Shown here: positions 57,396 through 64,000 of the stretch, piece by piece | Layout of the letters: each line of letters starts with the position of its first letter | How positions within the stretch are numbered: the first letter of the stretch is position 1 | Assembly (NCBI GenBank): GCA_029532415.1 | Contig: JAQOTA010000024.1 | Coordinates: 62,001 to 126,000 of the forward strand | Origin: Marasmius tenuissimus | Lineage: Eukaryota > Basidiomycota > Agaricomycetes > Agaricales > Marasmiaceae | Length of the DNA: 64,000 nt | Direction: 5' to 3' | Notes under the pieces: model-generated | What the model was told of the DNA's origin: nothing | Database searches by the model: none | What the model saw: only the letters and a program-made list of their open reading frames with translations | Made by a program: the position numbers and the translations under genes

Positions 57396-58702
57396 ATGAC
57401 ACGGGCCTCATCCGTACACGATATCAACTCCGAAGACCCTCCTTTTGGTTCTCGATTCCTAACAGACGAATCTCAAGTCTTCACGCAAAACGCTTGGGAT
57501 CACGTCCCTCCTCCGGACGATCAAGACGAAGCGATCGCAGCGTCGATAGCTCGACAGAGGCTTTCACCGGTACCAAAGGAGGATAGAGCAAAATACAACG
57601 AGAAGCCAGCTCGACATTGGGATAATTTTTATAAGAGCAATACGAGTAATTTCTTCAAGGATAGGAAATGGCTGCATAACGAGTTTCCTCAGTTGGTTGA
57701 GAAGACTAGAGCTGGGGTGCGTCACGCGTTCTCGTTCTCATTACCTTACCTTACAAAATTCTTCTTGCCTTGACTATTGTAGGCCGGCCCCGTGAAGATA
57801 GTAGAAATAGGATGCGGTGCGGGAAACTCTGTGTTTCCGCTGCTAGCTGCGAACCAGAACGAGGATCTCGAGTTGTATGCGTATGATTACTCGAATCATG
57901 CTGTCAAACTGGTACAGAACAACCCTCTGTATCTGAACCCGCCTGTTGGGAAGATACGAGCTGCTGTGTGGGATTTGGCGTCTAAGGAAGGGTTACCGCC
58001 TGGTGTGGAGGAGGAAGGGACGATTGATATCGTGGTGTTGGTGTTTGTGCTGAGTGCACTGCATCCGGAGGAATGGGTGTGTGCGGTGGAGAATATACGG
58101 AGGGTGAGTTGAGTTTTGGGTTTTCTTTGGGTTGTTTGATGGTTTATGAGGGTGTTGATAGATCCTCAAACCGGGCGGGTTGGTCTTGTTGAGGGACTAT
58201 GGACGATACGATCTTACGCAATTGAGGTTTAAGGCTGGGAGGCTGTTGGATGATGAGCATGGGAACTTTTACATTCGAGGGGACAAGACGAGGGTGTATT
58301 TCTTTGAATTGGGTGTGCGATCGTCTCTGTTTTCTTTTCCCCCGACAAGTTGGGCTAATGGCTGTGGTTGTAGATGAACTATCTCTCATCTTCACTGGCT
58401 CAAGGACGTCTTCGAGTTCTGAGATCAAGACGACGACTACGACTGAGATAGAAGAGGACGCTGGAGAAGGTTCAGGTACATCGACGCCAACACTTGCCGA
58501 GGGAATCGAGCATGAAGAAGAGACAAAGGTCCCGCTTATGATGAAAGCGGAGATCCATCCCATTCTCTTGGGACCTTCGCAACCCAAAGCCTTGTTTACC
58601 ACAGAGAAGTTAGGCATCGATCGTCGCCTGATCGTCAATCGGAAAAGGCAGTTGAAAATGTATCGTGTTTGGATGCAGGGCGTATTTCGGAAGCTTGGTT
58701 AG
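57396..58702 (+). CDS. TRM140: tRNA N3-methylcytidine methyltransferase (METTL2/Trm140 type)
   Basis: Four exons: 57396..57716, 57783..58103, 58162..58312, 58374..58702; 373 residues, all in frame. The family methylates C32 in the anticodon loop of certain tRNAs using S-adenosylmethionine. Signature features: [11 protein letters not shown] and [13 protein letters not shown] before the catalytic domain; SAM-binding motif [27 protein letters not shown] (motif II); [16 protein letters not shown]; and [17 protein letters not shown] with [11 protein letters not shown] non-conserved acidic, Ser/Thr-rich insert (about 58395-58540) precedes the C-terminal [20 protein letters not shown]. The gene has no actin-binding N-terminal extension as yeast Abp140 does. 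215 bp separate it from the upstream KH gene on the same strand. Confidence 0.95.
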
Positions 58703-60253
58703 CTGGATACAAGGTATTGTACATATCACCTGGTGTCTTCTGCAGGCTGACGAGCTGGGGCGTCGTCGGGGGTGTCGACATTCGTATAGTTATCTACTCT
58801 ACGGGTCCTTACGAATATACAGGGTATATTCTGGTATATTCCTGAGACGGTTTGAACTCGGATTGTCGAAAGCCGAACCACTTCATGGGGGGGAATCATT
58901 TCAGGTTGTGGAGATCTGCCGGTATCAGCCAGCCAATATCGTCCTAACTCGCTAATCCACTACCAGCGGATGGCGGATTGGCACCTAAACACATTTCCCA
59001 GATATCCTTGAGCTCCTCGATACGCAAGTTCGCCCACTGGCGCGGTGATGAGTCCATTGTTGGTGTTCACTCGGCATGGTCTAACACCATCATGCATCGA
59101 CCAGCCGACACGTCGAGATTCAGACTCAGAGCTTATTTGCTGGAGGAGAATGGAGTATCTATCAAGAGAACTGAACGTGAACAGGTATCTGAAATTTCTT
59201 TAGATTTCCTCCCTCGGCGATCATCCTCAGACGACATCAGCCGGATGTCGGATTACAAAAAACTCGGTATCCGCTATTTTTCATTAGCACGGAAGGGCGC
59301 AATTCCTGCCCCCTTCATTATACGTTCGAATGGTTGAGTTGGTAAGCATCGTGAAACCTCCAGATTTGATACCGGTTTGGGAATTATTTGATTAGGATTA
59401 ACCGCGTTGCCCATGTAGATTGGTCCAACTTGAAGCGGTAAGTAATAATTAATAAGTATGAGGGAGGGTAGGGCCGTAATACTGTATGTTGACCTTTTAC
59501 CCTCGCTACCATCGATAGAGCTCGTGCAAACCCTCTAGTCTCCTGTGAGTAGAGGTCCCAAATGGATGATAGTTGATATTGTAGCCCTGATACCGCTGTT
59601 ATCCAGCCTCTTGGCGCCGGGAACTCTGTCAAATCTTGGGGTGAAGTTGGTAAGGGACTTGTATAGAGTGTAGGCCCATGCCTAGTGACTAGAATCGGAC
59701 TCCCCAACGTCCTAAGGAGCGACCCGTCCGTTGATCTCAATCGCTCTTCGTTGAAGCGAATATGAGCTCGTACTTGTATACGCCCACGTTCCAGAAACCT
59801 CGTTGCACTGTGGGCGTACCGACGTTGTTTCATCTTGCCCGAGTCCGTCACTCTGTTGATTCCGAGGTACCGCTGTTGAACCTCGTGGTTTGAATTTCAG
59901 ATATCTATATCAACACTCCCGAGCGCAACTGGAGTTCCTAATCACCGATACCCTTCTCCAGGCTCTCTCTCACGTCTGCCAAATGGAAGCAACACCTGTT
60001 GAAGGAGATTTGAGCAAGCAGGTCCTCGCGAGTGATAGATGGATCCCTAATTTTGGCCATGGTGGTCTTTTACCTCTTTTACCTCCTTTATGCATACTGC
60101 ATTCCATAGGGCCATAAACGTTTAGCGTGCCTTGGACCCTTGGACCCTGAATAAATATGACGAGCGCCTAGAATAATCAATGAACGGTGTGATCTCGTGC
60201 CGAGGTCGTGCTTCCCTCTTCTGACTTCCACGACGTCGACAGGGCCAGCAACG
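58703..60253. other. Gene-poor spacer with two uncalled frames
   Basis: Two medium frames occur: 58978-59337 (+, 119 residues) and 59384-59851 (-, 155 residues). Neither shows a recognisable domain or splice structure, and the second runs through A/T-rich sequence. They may be relics. The last ~150 bp should hold the Rho GEF promoter. Confidence 0.4.
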
Positions 60254-63200
60254 ATGACAGATGTGGATGCCAATCACCTAGATGAAGAGCAATTTGGCGA
60301 ACTTTTCAATAAAGTTTGGACAGGATATGATGCTGGTTCACTCAATCCAACAAATCCAATAACGACAACGACCAATGGAACGACATCAAATAGCAGCGGT
60401 AGCCGACGTTCACGAAACCGACCGTTACCCCCCACACCTGGCTCTGCTGCATCCTCACCAATCTCTGCTCGACCATCTGGGCTCGATTCACCCAATGGCA
60501 GCATTCTCAATCGACAGTTACCCTTCAGACCAAGCAGCCATCTTATGCAGTCACCAACAGAGGATGCACCGTCATACCCATTTCCAACCCCACCTCCACC
60601 ACCACCGATCGTGAATCGAGCATTTGAGGAAGACACACCTGAATACACACCTCCGCCTCCTGGATTTGACTCTCAGATCCTGGCAAACGAGAAAACTCCA
60701 GTAATAATTGCACCTCCACCCCCACCCCCACCACCTCCATCTGAAAATCAGTGGTCGACACCGGGAGCATCTGGTTCCGGACAGGCCTCTGGATCATCAT
60801 ATCGTGATCTATGTTAGTATCTGCTCGTTCTTGGATAGCAGCTTCAACGTCGTGTTGGTTCAGATTAGGTCGCGAATGCAGGAGGTAACACGGCTGTGTG
60901 AGATCTCGGTGCGTCGAGCCCACATCTTCGCCATATCACTTCAACTAATCATACAAGAGCTCACACAGATGCATGAAAAAGTGCCGAAAACGATGCCCAA
61001 CGACCTCCAAGACGACCTGGCACGACCATCTCCACGACGTTGAAGCTGCTAACGCCGACTCTGCATTGAACATACGTCACTGACTTTTTCCTTTTCTCAC
61101 AGATTCTGAAAGCCCCGTATACGAAGCAGGACCGTCCAACATTGCTGGGCCCAGCTCTCGACCGCACCATCTTCAGCGTAGTAACTCAGAAGTACTCCAC
61201 AATATCAGCGCTGGAGGCTCAGCGTTCCCTGAGGACGGTGGATTTGGAGATGATAGTTTCCAATACCAAGGCAGCGATGACCTATGGAACGGCTCAGAAG
61301 GCTCACAAGATCCATCGCTATTCATCAACTACTCCCTTCTCTCTCACATCGCCGTGCAACTCAAGGACAAAGTACCCCGTGGCACCCATGTAAAGACCAG
61401 TATACCCTACCCACGTGCCTTCACAGGGAAGGACATCGTAACGGCCATTCAAGGCCTCATTCAACGGGAGCTAGCGATCAATCACAACATCTCCACGAGC
61501 GACCGGCGAGCGGCGATTCAAGTTGCGCGCTCGCTCCAGTCGCAGCTGTTCTTTTACGAAGTGGAATGGGGCGGTGGGGTCCTCCAGGATGGGGTAGAAG
61601 ACGTGTATATGTTTTGGGACGATCAAGACGGTCCCTCTGGTGGGGAACCCGCCGAGTTACCTACCGGAGTGGTCACCGTCTTGACTAAATGCTACACGCC
61701 GGACTGTGTCGAGGGTTCAGCCTGTTACTCTCCTCGATGCCCGAGACGGGGCGATACCGTTATTGGACCGGCGCAAAATGGCGCTGAACCAGCACAGGCG
61801 GCGTCGCGGGAGGACTGGATCAAATCGGTGCCGAAGGAGTTCCTAGGTTCGCTTCCCGAGGCCGAAATAAGCAGGCAGACGATCATTCACAAGTTGATCA
61901 GCAAGGAGGAACAGTATATCCAAGATTTGGATACTATCGAGAACGTTTTTATTCGTCCGCTGCGACAGGCGAATCCACCGGTGATCACGTCATCGCCTTC
62001 GTCGCCTGCTAGGAGTTCGTATCCGATTCTGGACGCTGCTACGCCGAACGGAGAGACGGCGCTGGAGACGTTCATTGATACGGTGTTCAGCAATATACTC
62101 GATTTGCGCGAATGCAACAAGAGGTTGTTGGAGGTCCTTTATGTTCGGCAGCGGGAACAGAGCCCAGTTATACAGCGAATTGGGGATGTGTTCTTGGATG
62201 CGGCAACTGAATTCCGCGTTGCGTATCCGACATACGTTGGAGGGTTCATGGCCGCCGAAAAGAGGCTCAGAGAGGAATACGAAAATAACGTTCACTGGAA
62301 GTTGTTCGTTGAGGTGCGTGGTACATACCTTGTTACGTGCTGAATTCATCAGCTGATGGGTTCTTTTTTTCTTTTGGTCAGCAATGCACGAGAGAAGTTC
62401 AACGAAGTCGAAAACCTAGCATGCTCAGCAACGGCGAACCCCACAGTCCTTCTTCACCAACTCATCCCGCGACGAATTATCGTCTGGATCTCAAGCACTA
62501 CTTGAACCGACCCATCGAACATCTGCAGAAATACCCTGTTTTGCTTGAAGCCATACTCAACGAGACGGCTGACGGGAATCCTGACGCTGAGTACCTAGCT
62601 GAGGCAATTGAGGCGATCAAGGCGTTACAGGGGGTAGCTCAGATGCGGACATTCCAGACGTCGATGGGGAGAGGTCCAGCGGGCAAATGGGAATGGTTCG
62701 ATTTGGTTAGCGGTGGGAAGGGTGGGGATATGACTTCGAAGGCGAAGGAGTTGGGGATTACGAAGAAGGAGTGTAAGCGGCAAGCGATTATATTTGAGTT
62801 GATAAAGGGAGAGATGGCGTATGTGAAGGATTTGGAGAATATCGGTGTGGTGAGTTGGGTTTTTTCGCTGTTACTACTGTGTTATTGTGTGACGGAGTTT
62901 TTTTTTGAGGACAGATATATATTCGTGCCTTGAAAAATGCGGATCCGCCGGTTGTTCCTCCGGAGAGGCTTGATCAGTTTATCAGCGATGTGTTCCATAA
63001 CTTTGGGGAGGTATATTCGCATCATCGTCGGCTGCTGGACAAGTTCCAGGAGATCCAGAGGGACGAGCATCCTGTCATACGGAGCATCACCGCCGCTGTG
63101 TTCGACGCAGCCCTCAACTTCCGTGATGCGTATCTGGAGTACATCCCTCATTATCCGATTGCGGAGTACAAGATTGACGAGGAGTCGGGGCGGAACCCCA

Positions 63201-64000
63201 TCTTCAAGAAATTCGTAGAGGTGCGTCGACAGGTTTTCCAGAAGGAACCAGTTATTGATGTAGATTCGTTGGTTATAGGATTGCGTTCGACATCCAGAAG
63301 CGAACCGTCTTGACATGAAGAACTTCATCAATCGACCCATTCCCCGGTTGCTGCGATACGAGCTTCTCTTGAAGAACATCATGGAAGAGACTCCCCCTGG
63401 TCATGAAGATCATGAGGACATCCCGCAGGTACTCGAAGTCATCAAAGCCCTTGGGAAGGATACGGAGCCTGGTGTCGTTTCCGCGAAGCAAAAGGTGGAG
63501 TTGTGGAGATACAATTCGAATATTGTGTTCAAGCCTGGAGAATGGATCGTGAGTGATTTATTTGATTTGCTTCAGGAGTACGACTTGACGATTCGATCGT
63601 GTTCAGGATATGGACCTGCTACATGAAAATAGGTCCTTGATCCACACGGGTAAACTGCTTCGACAGCCTGAAGGTGGTCTCAATGGATGGAGTGAACTGT
63701 TTGTTCTGTTGTTCGATAATTACTGTGAGTCAATTGTCGTCTACCTACCATTTGCGATCCTGACTAGGTCTCGTCAAAAAGTTGTCATGACCAAGGCCAG
63801 AGAAAAGGAAGGCGTAATGAAATACTACGTCAATCGCCGCGTGAGTGTTTCAACGTCCGCTCTCCCAGAAAACACTATCTCATTTCCAGATTTTCTTGTG
63901 TGTAGCCCATACCTCTCGACTTGTTGACGCTTGTGAACTTCACCGACCCTCCAACTCAAAGAGGTGCTGGCCTTTTACGCAATCTTCGTGGTGAACGACA
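60254..64000 (+). CDS. Rho guanine-nucleotide exchange factor with DEP and two DH domains (partial at right edge)
   Basis: Exons: 60254..60812, 61103..62313, 62382..62849, 62915..63220, 63279..63548, 63607..63724, 63782..63840, 63906..>64000. It should activate a Rho-type GTPase (Rho1-like cell-wall/polarity signalling) at the membrane. The N-terminus is disordered, with long Pro runs. A DEP-like domain follows (SLLSHIAVQLKD ... FFYEVEWGGG). The first DH domain spans about 61870-62620 (SRQTIIHKLISKEEQYIQDL ... HYLNRPIEHLQKYPVLLEAI), the second about 62760-63460 (KKECKRQAIIFELIKGEMAY ... NFINRPIPRLLRYELLLKNI). The start of a PH domain (ELFVLLFDNY, FVMTKAREKEG, PIPLDLLTLVNF) reaches the window edge; a CNH domain may follow outside. 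The 290-nt first intron is unusually long here and may hide a small exon. Exon 7 starts after AAAAAG at 63781, which keeps the PH frame. Confidence 0.88.

Noticed and set aside
59322..59345. tRNA-like string (GTTCGAAT next to GGTTGAGTTGG)
   Set aside because: B-box-like and A-box-like words are in the wrong order and no cloverleaf can be folded.
59384..59851. Minus-strand 155-residue frame between the methyltransferase and the GEF
   Set aside because: Composition is unlike neighbouring genes, no domain or intron support; could be a relic but not annotated as a gene.
60597..60750. CCACCACC-rich stretches as a CRISPR-like or satellite repeat
   Set aside because: They encode proline runs of the Rho GEF N-terminus; spacing is irregular and in frame.

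Overview
The window reads as nuclear DNA of a filamentous basidiomycete, most likely a mushroom-forming agaricomycete. The basis is dense genes with many short introns (about 50-66 nt, GT-AG with branch sites such as CTAAC/CTGAC), an agaricomycete-style NACHT NTPase, a Ty3-type retroelement and a conserved fungal housekeeping set. The species is not identifiable from sequence alone. Exon boundaries were placed by hand from splice signals, frame continuity and family homology; most coding lengths close exactly in frame.

Layout. (1) 1-~5840: a Ty3/gypsy LTR retrotransposon on +, lacking its 5' end. Gag and Pol lie in different frames with a convincing -1 frameshift signal between them. (2) 5871-15469: paralogues A and B (both -) of a large multi-membrane-span protein family that I do not recognise. 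(3) 16228-31771: a conserved block: POL12 (-), a YML020W-like alpha/beta-hydrolase protein (-), a NACHT NTPase (-), IPI1/TEX10 (+) and a Ser/Thr-rich protein (+). (4) 31772-50981: an accessory region with paralogues C and D (both +), a broken POL12 copy beside C, a pair of old direct duplications (R1 33230-35150 and R2 44350-46480), and long stretches without recognisable genes. (5) 51374-51900: a non-autonomous DNA transposon (MITE) with TAA target-site duplication. (6) 52356-64000: housekeeping genes again: thiamine pyrophosphokinase, a C2H2/RGG protein, a KHDC4-like KH protein, a METTL2/Trm140-type tRNA m3C methyltransferase, and a DEP / double-DH Rho GEF that runs off the right edge.

The main biological story is the A-D family. 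Four long paralogues with the same intron positions sit within 45 kb around POL12. POL12 fragments with retained introns lie directly upstream of A and of C, in the same relative orientation as intact POL12 upstream of B. The family therefore probably spread by DNA-level segmental duplication starting from a POL12-B unit, followed by decay. Each copy has a different C-terminal tail: C keeps a long acidic exon, A has an out-of-frame deletion, B a stop before the tail, and D a short unrelated basic tail. Their function is unknown to me.
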